Source of the DNA: Spirosoma sp.
GTDB lineage: Bacteria; Bacteroidota; Bacteroidia; Cytophagales; Spirosomataceae
DNA length: 64,000 bases
Direction of reading: 5' to 3'
Assembly (NCBI RefSeq): GCF_026391055.1
Contig: NZ_JAPLET010000026.1
Coordinates: forward strand, 1-64,000
The translations under genes and the position numbers were made by a program. The notes beneath the pieces were generated by a model. It was given only the letters and a program-made list of their open reading frames with translations. It was not told where the DNA came from and searched no databases. Below, one piece after another: positions 46,338 to 53,983 of the stretch. Each line of letters begins with the position of its first letter. The stretch's first letter is position 1.

Positions 46338-47465
46338 ATGAAACGTAAAAGCTTTATTAAAGCCCTGACGGCCGGTTCCGTGGGTGCTGCCACGTTTGGT
46401 GTCGATTCAGTAACAGCTGGACATACAGGGCAAAAACCCGAACGTCCGAAAAAGGTATTAATGAAAGCGGGCTGCCAGTCGGGTGGTACAACCATCGAGA
46501 ATCTGGAGTTCAAAGCCCGTCATGGCATTTTCAACATCGACGGTGGAGCCCCCAAAACCATTGCCGGGAAAGGCTGGGACCTCGATGACTCCATGCGGAA
46601 ACGGGACGCCTGCGAGAAATACGGCATCAGTCTTGACGCGTACCATTTTCCGCTGGCATCGTCGGGCATCGACAAAGCCGAATACCCAAACATCATGCTG
46701 GGCAAAAGCCCCGAACGGGACCGGGAAATCGAGATTCTCCAGCAGATGATTCAGGTTGCCGGAAAGACGGGCATCAAAGTACTGAACTACAATACAACCA
46801 TATTGCCGGTACTGCGTACGGGTAAAACGGTTGATCCGAAACGGGGCAATGCCATTTACAGCACCTGGAATTACGAAGAAGCGCTCAAGCAAAACGCCCC
46901 CAAAACCGTAGCCGGTGATGTATCCATCGAGCAGATGTTCGAGCGCATCACCTATCTGTTGGATCGCATTCTGCCGGTCGCCAAAGAGTACAAGGTCAAA
47001 CTGGCCAATCACATTGCTGATCCGCCAACGCCCATTGGCTACCGGGGTATTAGCCGCTGGAACAGCCCGGACGTGTTCAAGGGTATTCAGCGGTTTGCGA
47101 AGCTGTACGATAGCGAATACCACGGTTTCAATTTCTGTATCGGCTCCATTGCCGAAGGGCTGAAAGACCCAAAAACCGAAATTATGCCGATTATTAAATG
47201 GGTGGGCGAGCGAAACCAGATTTTCAACGTTCATTTGCGGAACATTAAAGGCGGCTGGAACAACTTTCAGGAAGTGTACCCCGACAATGGCGACATGAAT
47301 TTCCTGCATGTTGTTCGTGCCCTGCGCGATGTGGGCTATTCAGGCATGGTCATGCCCGACCACGTGCCGCACCATGCCGACTCAGCCGCCGATTTGCAGG
47401 CTTTTTCCTTCTGTTACGGCTACATCAAAGGGCTGTTGCAAACCATTACCGACGAAGCACTCTAA
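46338..47465 (+). CDS. Mannonate-dehydratase (UxuA)-family protein with signal-like N-terminus
   Basis: 375 residues with a TIM-barrel core. Motifs parallel UxuA: KLANHIADPP (Uxu[10 protein letters not shown]), NFCIGSIAEG (FCTGS), VHLRNI, and GDMNFLHVVRALRDVGY leading to MPDHVPHH. A hydrophobic N-terminus, KRKSFIKALTAGSVGAATFG, resembles a Tat signal but has Arg-Lys instead of the twin Arg. The true UxuA at 57748-58947 has no such leader. Its place between garR and gudD suggests a role in aldarate or aldonate dehydration, or epimerisation, possibly in the periplasm. The reaction is uncertain. Confidence 0.75.
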   Translation: MKRKSFIKALTAGSVGAATFGVDSVTAGHTGQKPERPKKVLMKAGCQSGGTTIENLEFKARHGIFNIDGGAPKTIAGKGWDLDDSMRKRDACEKYGISLDAYHFPLASSGIDKAEYPNIMLGKSPERDREIEILQQMIQVAGKTGIKVLNYNTTILPVLRTGKTVDPKRGNAIYSTWNYEEALKQNAPKTVAGDVSIEQMFERITYLLDRILPVAKEYKVKLANHIADPPTPIGYRGISRWNSPDVFKGIQRFAKLYDSEYHGFNFCIGSIAEGLKDPKTEIMPIIKWVGERNQIFNVHLRNIKGGWNNFQEVYPDNGDMNFLHVVRALRDVGYSGMVMPDHVPHHADSAADLQAFSFCYGYIKGLLQTITDEAL

Positions 47466-47479
47466 CGCGTTACTCAAAA

Positions 47480-48784
47480 ATGCATACCAGAACGGGTCCA
47501 AAAATTAACCAGATCATCATTACCCCCATTGCCATTGTCGACCCTCCCCTGCTGAACGCGGCCGGGCTGCACGCACCCTATGCCCTGCGAACTATTGTCG
47601 AGATCATTACAGACGATAACATTTCGGGGATCAGCGAAATACCGGGTACGGCCGCCATTGATGCCTCCCTCAACGAATCCAGAGAGTTGCTCATTGGCCG
47701 GGATGTCTTTCAACTCAGCGAAATCAGGCAGGTGCTGATAAACCGGTTCGGGACGGAGAGTGCCGCCCAACGCGGAGAAGCCCCCTGGGATCAGCGGAAA
47801 CTGGTGCATATTTTCAGCGCGATCGAGGTGGCCTGTCTCGACATTATCGGGAAAGTTACGGGGCGTCCGGTGGTGGATTTGCTTGGTGGGAAGATGCGGG
47901 ATCGGGTTCCTTTTTCGGCCTATCTATTTTATAAATACGAAGGTGCTGGCGGGCCGCTGGCGTTCGGTACGGACCCGACCGTACAGGGATGGGCAGCCGC
48001 CCGGCAGGCCAGCGCTCTAAACCCGACCGAAATTGTAGCGCAGGCCAAAGCAATGTGCGCGGAATTCGGCTTCCAGTCTATCAAACTTAAGGGAGGGGTA
48101 TTTGAACCGCAGCAGGAAGTTGATGCGATGTTTGCTTTGTATGAAGCATTTGGCCCGGACGTTCCCCTGCGCGTGGACCCGAACGCCCTCTGGACTGTTG
48201 AGACGGCCATCAAACACGGGCGTCAGATGGAGCCGATTCTCGAATACTTGGAAGATCCGGTTCGGGGGCAGAAAAATATGGCGGAAGTTCGAAAAGCGGT
48301 AAAAACGCCCCTGGCAACGAACATGTGTACAACCTCATTCGAGGATATTCCCGGCAGCATCGCCCTCGGCTCCGAAGATATTATTCTCAGCGATCACCAT
48401 TTCTGGGGTGGCCTTCGGGCGTCAATGACGCTTTCGGGTATTTGCGAGACGTTCGGGCGCGGCCTGTCGATGCACTCCAATAGTCATCTGGGCATTTCGC
48501 TGGCGGCAATGGTTCACCTCGGCGCGGCCCTCCCTCAGGTGCCCTATGCACTCGACACGCATTACCCATGGCAGTCCGATGAAGTGATCACCGCCGGACG
48601 CTTTACGTTTGAGGAAGGGGCCGTACTCGTGCCTCAGGAGCCGGGCCTGGGAGTAGAGCTGGACCGCGAAGCGTTGGCCCGATTGCACCAGAACTACCTG
48701 GATTGCGGACTCACCAAGCGGGACGACGAAATAGAAATGCAGAAAGTACAGCCCGGCTGGAAGTTTCAATCGGTACGCTGGTGA
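47480..48784 (+). CDS. gudD: Glucarate dehydratase
   Basis: 434 residues, enolase superfamily. Glucarate-specific motifs: LLGGKMRDRVPFSAYLFYKYEG near residue 135, the catalytic KLKGG near 197, metal ligands in LRVDPNALW and LEDPVRG, NMCTT, and the catalytic His in HSNSHLGIS near 337. It dehydrates D-glucarate to 5-keto-4-deoxyglucarate. It is the last gene of the operon, starting 14 bp after the UxuA-family gene, and is followed by a bidirectional hairpin. Confidence 0.95.
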   Translation: MHTRTGPKINQIIITPIAIVDPPLLNAAGLHAPYALRTIVEIITDDNISGISEIPGTAAIDASLNESRELLIGRDVFQLSEIRQVLINRFGTESAAQRGEAPWDQRKLVHIFSAIEVACLDIIGKVTGRPVVDLLGGKMRDRVPFSAYLFYKYEGAGGPLAFGTDPTVQGWAAARQASALNPTEIVAQAKAMCAEFGFQSIKLKGGVFEPQQEVDAMFALYEAFGPDVPLRVDPNALWTVETAIKHGRQMEPILEYLEDPVRGQKNMAEVRKAVKTPLATNMCTTSFEDIPGSIALGSEDIILSDHHFWGGLRASMTLSGICETFGRGLSMHSNSHLGISLAAMVHLGAALPQVPYALDTHYPWQSDEVITAGRFTFEEGAVLVPQEPGLGVELDREALARLHQNYLDCGLTKRDDEIEMQKVQPGWKFQSVRW

Positions 48785-48787
48785 AGC

Positions 48788-48826
48788 TGTAGTGCCGACC
48801 GGGACGCTTCAACGGTCGGCACTACA
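48788..48826. terminator. Bidirectional hairpin, TGTAGTGCCGACC family copy 1
   Basis: Arms TGTAGTGCCGACCG (48788-48801) and CGGTCGGCACTACA (48813-48826) pair perfectly around an 11-nt loop; a T run (48830-48834) follows on plus. The second arm contains the stop codon of the convergent DinB-like gene (48822-48824). A second copy of the core TGTAGTGCCGACC is at 63176-63188. Confidence 0.85.
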
Positions 48827-49343
48827 TGCTTTTTAACAACCCTAAATGATGCTGCGTGTGGATGCTCGTGAAATAAAGCATTTCCCTCACCGATAGTTTG
48901 CCGAGTACGGGATGTGGAATGCAGTAGTCATCCAGCTCCTGGGTCGGCCAAACTTCCACGGCCCGAATCAAGTCGTCGTAAACACCCTCAAATCGCTTCA
49001 CCATATCGCTGCGTCCGATCTGAACATCTTCCAATCGGGGCGACATGCTGGCGGGGGCTTTTACACCCGTACTCAATACACGTTTATACCTTGATGCCAC
49101 TTCGTCGTACTCTCTGGGTGGCGTTTCCGGCATACCCCACTGATTGAGTACGTCACGCGGTCCAGCCAGCAGACGGGCTACCGGACGAGCCGACAGATAC
49201 AAGTGCTGCATGACCTCAGCTACAGACCATTTCCCATCGACCTGTGCCATAAACCGCTCTTCGGAAAGTGAATTGGCCCACTCTATAAACGCTGCGTAAT
49301 CCTCTCTCAGTTGATCCTGAATATTGATTCCCTGTGCTTCCAT
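48822..49343 (-). CDS. DinB-family (YfiT-like) metal-binding protein
   Basis: 173 residues forming a four-helix bundle of the DinB/YfiT superfamily. Putative metal-ligand histidines are in WSVAEVMQHLYLSARPV (about residue 48) and in FTSIHTQHHLGLL at the C-terminus. Members include DNA-damage-inducible proteins and thiol-dependent S-transferases. It is divergent from the photoproduct-lyase-like gene and shares a palindrome-rich control region, which favours a damage-response role. Confidence 0.85.
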   Translation of the reverse strand: MEAQGINIQDQLREDYAAFIEWANSLSEERFMAQVDGKWSVAEVMQHLYLSARPVARLLAGPRDVLNQWGMPETPPREYDEVASRYKRVLSTGVKAPASMSPRLEDVQIGRSDMVKRFEGVYDDLIRAVEVWPTQELDDYCIPHPVLGKLSVREMLYFTSIHTQHHLGLLKSM

Positions 49344-49404
49344 ACGGTAATTTCAAGTAGCGGAGTGATCGGTTATTGAACAACGGGTGTGGCTACCTGT
49401 CACA

Positions 49405-49412
49405 CAAACATA
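49405..49412 (-). promoter_or_regulatory. -7 promoter element for the DinB-like gene
   Basis: Plus-strand CAAACATA gives TATGTTTG on minus (TAnnTTTG), 62 bp upstream of the DinB-like start. The dyad at 49427-49443 lies 15-31 bp upstream of it, over the expected -33 region. Confidence 0.45.
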
Positions 49413-49426
49413 AATATATAAGTATC

Positions 49427-49443
49427 TAATTATCAGATAATTA
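49427..49443. promoter_or_regulatory. Operator-like dyad 1 (TAATTATC-A-GATAATTA)
   Basis: A perfect 17-bp odd palindrome with 8-bp arms. It shares the half-site TTATC/GATAA with dyad 2 and overlaps the predicted -33 region of the DinB-like promoter, as a repressor site would. Confidence 0.5.
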
Positions 49444-49482
49444 CCAACCAGATTAATTCACTTATCAGGGATTCATCCTGTT

Positions 49483-49511
49483 CATTTATCTGTTATATAT
49501 ACAGATAAATG
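49483..49511. promoter_or_regulatory. Operator-like dyad 2 (29-bp perfect palindrome)
   Basis: CATTTATCTGT (49483-49493), spacer TATATAT, and ACAGATAAATG (49501-49511) form a perfect palindrome. It ends 41 bp before the lyase-like ATG and abuts TGAGTTTG (49510-49517), a near match to the -7 consensus. This is the expected place for an operator. It lacks a T tract and is AT-rich, so it is unlikely to be a terminator. Confidence 0.6.
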
Positions 49512-49552
49512 AGTTTGCTTAAAACGCGCCATCTTACCCTTTCTACTCCGTT

Positions 49553-50716
49553 ATGATACCTGAACTAACCGCAACGCCCGTATCCACTTCTGTTCCTGAA
49601 CCGCTAACAAAATCGGCCCGCCTATGGATGCCAAAGCGGGTCATTTTCACAGCCGATGCCCTTACCGAACCCTTTGGTCAGGCAATGTACGAGCGTATTT
49701 CGTCGCTCGATCTGCCCATCGAAATTGCCAAAAATAACCGCATTACAGGCTTGCGCGGTGCCGACGAGCGGGAGACCTATCGAAACGCCAAGAACACCCT
49801 GGCCATCGTTAACGCCCCTCCCGGTGCATTCAAACTCCAGCCTATTCCTCCCTCCGCCGACTGGCAGATGAATTTGGCCGAGGGTTGCCCGGCACACTGT
49901 CAGTATTGTTATCTGGCCGGTAGCCTCTCTGGGCCGCCGGTTGTGCGGGCCTACGCAAACCTACCCAAAATGCTGGCCCATACCGCCACCTACGAGGGTA
50001 CCTATCCACCTAATCGCACCTGGCAAAGTTCGGCTACTGACTCCGATGGCGCAAGCCGCCCAACTACCTTCGAGGTGAGTTGCTATACCGACGTGTTAGG
50101 CATTGAGCACCTGACGGGAAGCATGGCGGAGTGCATCCGGTACTATGGCACACGGGAAATGGCCGAATTACGTTTTGTAACAAAATACGACCAGGTTGAT
50201 AGTCTACTGAACCTGCCTCATAACGGCCATACCCGCGCCCGTGTCAGCCTCAACGCCGACACGATTGCCCGTCGTCTCGAAGGGGGAACAGCCTCCGTTG
50301 AAGCCCGGCTACAGGGTATCCGCAAGCTGGCGATGCCGAAAGAACTGGGTGGTGGCGGCTACCCCATCGGGTTGGTCATGGCGCCCATCATGCCCATTCC
50401 GAACTGGCGCGACCATTACACCGCCCTTCTCGACCGAATGGCCGAGGTACTGGACTTTGCACAGGGTGGCGAAACGGTCGATATGAATGTTGAATTCATC
50501 AGCCATCGCTTCACCCCTGGCTCCAAAGACATTCTGTTGCAGTGGTATCCGAACACCTCGCTGGATATGGATGAGGCCACGCGATCCGAGAAGCGCAACA
50601 AATTCGGCGGCACCAAGTACGTGTACCGGCCAGACGAGATGAAGGAAATGAAAGCCTTTTTCTATGCCGAATGGACGAAGCGTTTTCCCAAAGCACCGAT
50701 TCTGTATTGGACCTGA
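49553..50716 (+). CDS. Spore photoproduct lyase-like radical SAM protein
   Basis: 387 residues. The radical SAM cluster motif is CPAHCQYC (Cys112, 116, 119), spaced CX3CX2C as in SplB. Cys177 in FEVSCYTDVLGIEHLTGS aligns by position with the hydrogen-donor cysteine of SplB. The C-terminal RSEKRNKFGGTKYVY is also family-like. SplB repairs 5-thyminyl-5,6-dihydrothymine in spore DNA. This organism type does not sporulate, so the substrate may be the same lesion formed in dry or A-form DNA, or a related one. It is divergent from a DinB-like gene. Confidence 0.85.
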   Translation: MIPELTATPVSTSVPEPLTKSARLWMPKRVIFTADALTEPFGQAMYERISSLDLPIEIAKNNRITGLRGADERETYRNAKNTLAIVNAPPGAFKLQPIPPSADWQMNLAEGCPAHCQYCYLAGSLSGPPVVRAYANLPKMLAHTATYEGTYPPNRTWQSSATDSDGASRPTTFEVSCYTDVLGIEHLTGSMAECIRYYGTREMAELRFVTKYDQVDSLLNLPHNGHTRARVSLNADTIARRLEGGTASVEARLQGIRKLAMPKELGGGGYPIGLVMAPIMPIPNWRDHYTALLDRMAEVLDFAQGGETVDMNVEFISHRFTPGSKDILLQWYPNTSLDMDEATRSEKRNKFGGTKYVYRPDEMKEMKAFFYAEWTKRFPKAPILYWT

Positions 50717-50722
50717 TTATCC

Positions 50723-50793
50723 AGGTTTTGAGAATTGAGTTTTAAACGCCATATCTTGAAGATATGGCGTTTAAAACTCAATTCTCAAAACCT
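50723..50793. terminator. 71-bp near-perfect palindrome with 35-bp arms
   Basis: Positions 50723-50757 and 50759-50793 are exact reverse complements around a single central G. The core reads GTTTTAAACGCCATATC. It fills almost the whole gap between the lyase-like gene (stop 50716) and the convergent M13 peptidase gene (stop 50797). This is the longest uninterrupted hairpin in the window and probably a bidirectional terminator. Confidence 0.85.
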
Positions 50794-50796
50794 TCC

Positions 50797-52836
50797 TTAC
50801 CACACTTTGGCCTGCTGCACCTCCGGCTTGTATAACTTCTGTCCCGGCTTTACGTTGAAAGCCGCATAAAACGGGGCGAAGTTGGTGAGTGGTCCATTTA
50901 CCCGAAACTTATCTGGCGAGTGCGGGTCAGTAGCCACTCGAACGCGCAGGGATTCATCACGAACTTTAGTACGCCAGACCTGCGCAAAGCCCAGAAAGAA
51001 CCGCTGATCGGGTGTGAAGCCGTCGATTTTTTCGGTACCCTGGCCCTGTTTGGTTAGTTTAAACGCCTGATAGGCCAGCGTGATACCGCCCAGGTCGGCG
51101 AGGTTCTCGCCCAGCGTCAGGCGGCCGTTCAGGTGCAGGTTATCTAGCACCGTGAAGTTATTGTACTGATTGACAACCGCCTGTGTTTTCGTATTGAATC
51201 GCTCGGCATCCGCTTTGGTCCACCAATCGCGCAGGTTACCGTTAGCATCGTACTGACGGCCCTGATCGTCGAAAAGGTGGGTCATTTCATGGCCGATTAC
51301 CATACCGATGGCACCGTAGTTTATCGCATCGTCAGCGTCTTTGTCGAAGAAGGGAAATTGCAGGATACCCGCCGGAAAAACGATTTCGTTGTTTGTAGGA
51401 TTGGCATAGGCGTTTACCGTTGGCGGTGTCATCATCCACTCGGCCCGGTCGACAGGTTTGTTGATCTTGGCAAAATCTTCTTTTACGTGATGGATGTACG
51501 TTTGCTGAACGTTGCCATAGAAATCGTCGCGTTTTATGGTCACGTCGGAGTAATCTTTCCACTTATCGGGGTAGCCGATCTTCTTTACAAACCGGTCCAG
51601 CTTGACAAGCGCCACTTTTTTAGTTTCGGGTGCCATCCAGTCTAGCTTTTCAATCCGCTCCCGATATACTTTTTGCAGGTTGTTTACCAAGGTGAGCATG
51701 CGCTCTTTGGCTTCGGCCGGGAAATATTTTTTCACCCACAACTGGCCCAGCGCTTCGCCCAAACCACGGTCAACAAATTGAGTAACCCGTTTCCAGCGGT
51801 CAGCCTGTTTGGGTTGACCATAGAGTGTTCGGCCATAAAACTCATACCGGGCCTTTTCAAAGGGCTCACTTAACAGTCTGGCATTTTCATCCAGCAGGTC
51901 AAATATCAATTTATCTTTCAACTCACTAATGGGCACCGTTGGCAGGGCTTTATCCAGCGCCTTGTAATAGCCGGGTTGGCCCACCAGCACCGAGTCGACG
52001 TTGATCAGCTTCATAGTGTTCAGCAACGCCCGCCAGTTGAGATTAGGCATCTGCTTGGTCAGATCGGCAACAGCAAATTTGTTGTAATTCGCCACCGGAT
52101 CACGTAAATCGGCCTGTTCCTTGTGCGATTGAGCGAGGGTCGTTTCGAAGGTTAAGATTGTATTGGCTTTCGTTTTGGCGGAAAGAGAGTCTACCCCCAC
52201 AAGCGTAAATAATTTGGCCGCATAGTTGAGAAATGCCGCACGAATCTTCTTTGTCGACTCGTCAGTCTTGGTGTAATAATCCTTTTCGGGTAAGCTGAGC
52301 CCTGCCTGACCGAAGTTGATTCGGTTGATAGTACTCTGCCGGTCATCAGCCCCTACGTAATAGCCAATGAACTTACCACCCGGATTACCCGGACTGGCGG
52401 CCAGGTAATTCAAAGCCTCTTTATAATCTTTAATAGCTTCAATTTTGGCCAGTTCGGCTTTCAACGGCTCGTAGCCAAGTTTATCAATTGTTGTCGTATC
52501 CAGACCGCTGGCATAAAAATCACCTACTTTCTGCTCAATACTACCCGCTTTAGCATCGGATGCAGCCGCTTCGATAAGGATCGATTTAGTCTTTTGTAAG
52601 TTCTCTTCGTAAAGTGTATTGAAGGATCCCCAACCAGTCTGGTCGTCGGGAATTTTCGTCTCCTTTACCCACTTGCCATTAGCATAGGTAAAAAAGTCAT
52701 CGCCGGGGCTCACGGTTGTATCCATCCCGGATTTATCGAAGAATGACGTCCGGGTGGTGGTTTCTTCTTTTTGCTGGCAGGCGGCTATGGCGACTACTGA
52801 GAGCGCCGTAAACAGAATTTTTGGAATGAGGTTCAT
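50797..52836 (-). CDS. M13-family (neprilysin-like) zinc endopeptidase, lipoprotein
   Basis: 679 residues. The signal peptide ends in a lipobox-like IAAC (Cys20), so the mature protein is probably membrane-tethered. The catalytic motif is VIGHEMTHLFDDQG near residue 520, with the third zinc ligand in ENLADLGG about 60 residues later and the substrate motif VNAYANPTNNEIVFPAGIL near 485, all as in neprilysin/PepO. The C-terminal tryptophan (KVW) is conserved in the family. It degrades oligopeptides in the periplasm. Confidence 0.94.
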   Translation of the reverse strand: MNLIPKILFTALSVVAIAACQQKEETTTRTSFFDKSGMDTTVSPGDDFFTYANGKWVKETKIPDDQTGWGSFNTLYEENLQKTKSILIEAAASDAKAGSIEQKVGDFYASGLDTTTIDKLGYEPLKAELAKIEAIKDYKEALNYLAASPGNPGGKFIGYYVGADDRQSTINRINFGQAGLSLPEKDYYTKTDESTKKIRAAFLNYAAKLFTLVGVDSLSAKTKANTILTFETTLAQSHKEQADLRDPVANYNKFAVADLTKQMPNLNWRALLNTMKLINVDSVLVGQPGYYKALDKALPTVPISELKDKLIFDLLDENARLLSEPFEKARYEFYGRTLYGQPKQADRWKRVTQFVDRGLGEALGQLWVKKYFPAEAKERMLTLVNNLQKVYRERIEKLDWMAPETKKVALVKLDRFVKKIGYPDKWKDYSDVTIKRDDFYGNVQQTYIHHVKEDFAKINKPVDRAEWMMTPPTVNAYANPTNNEIVFPAGILQFPFFDKDADDAINYGAIGMVIGHEMTHLFDDQGRQYDANGNLRDWWTKADAERFNTKTQAVVNQYNNFTVLDNLHLNGRLTLGENLADLGGITLAYQAFKLTKQGQGTEKIDGFTPDQRFFLGFAQVWRTKVRDESLRVRVATDPHSPDKFRVNGPLTNFAPFYAAFNVKPGQKLYKPEVQQAKVW

Positions 52837-52842
52837 ACGGGG

Positions 52843-52872
52843 TTTGTAAATGCAGTGGATTTGGTAATTTTG
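52843..52872 (+). promoter_or_regulatory. Complete Bacteroidota promoter for the DUF4920 gene
   Basis: TTTG at 52843-52846, an 18-bp spacer, then TAATTTTG at 52865-52872: both halves of the Bacteroidota housekeeping promoter. The ATG follows 90 bp later, leaving a leader of about 83 nt. The promoter begins 6 bp beyond the start codon of the divergent M13 peptidase gene. Confidence 0.6.
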
Positions 52873-52962
52873 AGTGTAAATATAACCATATCGTACGGGT
52901 CGACTTGACTCATCAGCGTAAATACGGTTATCAACAATACACTCGAAACCAACAAGTAAATC

Positions 52963-53418
52963 ATGAAGACCATCCTGCTCACCAGTCTACTCGTTGCCGT
53001 CTCGTTTGGTTTATTTGCACAAACGGAGAATAGCTATCACGGCAAAAAAATCACGGCATCGGGTGCCCTACCAGCCACCGAATTAGCCACAAAAATGGCC
53101 GACAAAAAAGAAATGCCAGCTAAAGTGGAAGGCACTGTTGAGTCTGTTTGTAAAGTGAAGGGCTGCTGGATGAAGGTCAAAACCGGCGACGGGCAAACGA
53201 TGCGCGTGACCTTTAAAGACTACGGCTTTTTTGTTCCGAAAGACATAGTTGGCAAAACCGTTGTTGTAGAAGGCACCGCCGAAAACACAACGACACCCGT
53301 TGCCGATCTCCGTCACTTCGCCCAGGACGCGGGTAAATCCAAAGAAGAAATCGCAAAGATCACCGAGCCAGAAAAAGCCCTGACCTTTGTGGCCGATGGG
53401 GTGATCGTAAAAAAATAG
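52963..53418 (+). CDS. DUF4920 family secreted protein
   Basis: 151 residues with a signal peptide (about 1-19, ending GLFAQ). The domain resembles DUF4920/OB-like folds: PAKVEGTVESVCKVKGCWMKV with two cysteines six residues apart, MRVTFKDYGFFVPKDI, and VVVEGTAENT. The Cys pair and the KGCWM turn suggest metal or thiol chemistry, but the role is not known. A long hairpin starts 12 bp after the stop codon. Confidence 0.85.
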   Translation: MKTILLTSLLVAVSFGLFAQTENSYHGKKITASGALPATELATKMADKKEMPAKVEGTVESVCKVKGCWMKVKTGDGQTMRVTFKDYGFFVPKDIVGKTVVVEGTAENTTTPVADLRHFAQDAGKSKEEIAKITEPEKALTFVADGVIVKK

Positions 53419-53430
53419 AGAATCGGTTCC

Positions 53431-53499
53431 AACCGTTTCATTGAGTAAAGCATCTTCTCTAAAAAAATCAAGGATTATGCTTTACTCAATGAAACGGTT
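53431..53499 (+). terminator. 22-bp-arm hairpin that covers the start of the next gene
   Basis: Arms 53431-53452 and 53478-53499 pair perfectly (core CCGTTTCATTGAGTAAAGCA) around a 25-nt loop. The second arm contains the ATG at 53489 and overlaps the ATG at 53477 of the downstream lipoprotein gene. The purine-rich AAGGAT sits in the loop. In the transcript this would hide the start codon, so it could end the DUF4920 message and dampen translation of readthrough RNA. Confidence 0.75.
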
Positions 53500-53905
53500 T
53501 TCTGGTTTTCTCATCGTCGGAACAATCCTCTTTTCGGCCTGCAAATCCAACGAAACAACCCCGACGGATTCTATTTCGCTGGCTCTGCATCAATCAGGTC
53601 GCCTTGGCTCTGATATTGTTATACGGGCCGACTCGATTCAGGATAGCCGCTGCCCCGCCGATGTTAATTGCATATGGGCAGGACAGGCAAAAGTTAAGTT
53701 ACTACTAAAAAAAGATTCGGATTCTACTGCCGTCCGGCTTTCCCTGGGAGCCGACCCCGGTAGCACCACCAAACGGCCCGACTCAACAACGGTGTCGTTA
53801 AAGAGTGAAACCTATAAAGTGATTTTACGCGAAGTAAACCCTACACCAACGTTGAGTAATGACAACCAGCCTAAAACAGCCGTTGTGCAGGTGACAAAAA
53901 TTTAA
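53489..53905 (+). CDS. Small lipoprotein of unknown function
   Basis: 138 residues from the ATG at 53489 (another ATG lies four codons upstream). Signal peptide with lipobox LFSAC (Cys near 17). The mature protein carries the motif IQDSRCPADVNCIWAGQAKV, with two cysteines likely to form a disulphide, seen in small Bacteroidota lipoproteins of unknown role, and a C-terminal strand-rich part. The start codon lies inside a hairpin arm. Confidence 0.75.
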   Translation: MKRFSGFLIVGTILFSACKSNETTPTDSISLALHQSGRLGSDIVIRADSIQDSRCPADVNCIWAGQAKVKLLLKKDSDSTAVRLSLGADPGSTTKRPDSTTVSLKSETYKVILREVNPTPTLSNDNQPKTAVVQVTKI

Positions 53906-53934
53906 GTGTTTTCAGAGCGTTTTCGTACTTTAAG

Positions 53935-53963
53935 GGCTGCAACCTATCGTTGCAGCCTTTTTT
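53935..53963 (+). terminator. Intrinsic terminator after the small lipoprotein gene
   Basis: GGCTGCAA (53935-53942) pairs with TTGCAGCC (53950-53957) around a 7-nt loop and is followed by six T residues. The amidohydrolase gene starts 21 bp later. Confidence 0.88.
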
Positions 53964-53983
53964 GTACCCTACTAACTTCATTT

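Noticed and set aside
46458-47309. 283-codon antisense frame opposite the UxuA-family gene
   Set aside because: Full overlap with a family-matched gene, and the composition (runs of aromatic and Asn residues) mirrors the codons of the other strand.
49427-49511. The two palindromes before the photoproduct-lyase-like gene as terminators
   Set aside because: They lie between divergent starts where no transcript ends, are AT-rich and lack T tracts, so operators are the better reading.
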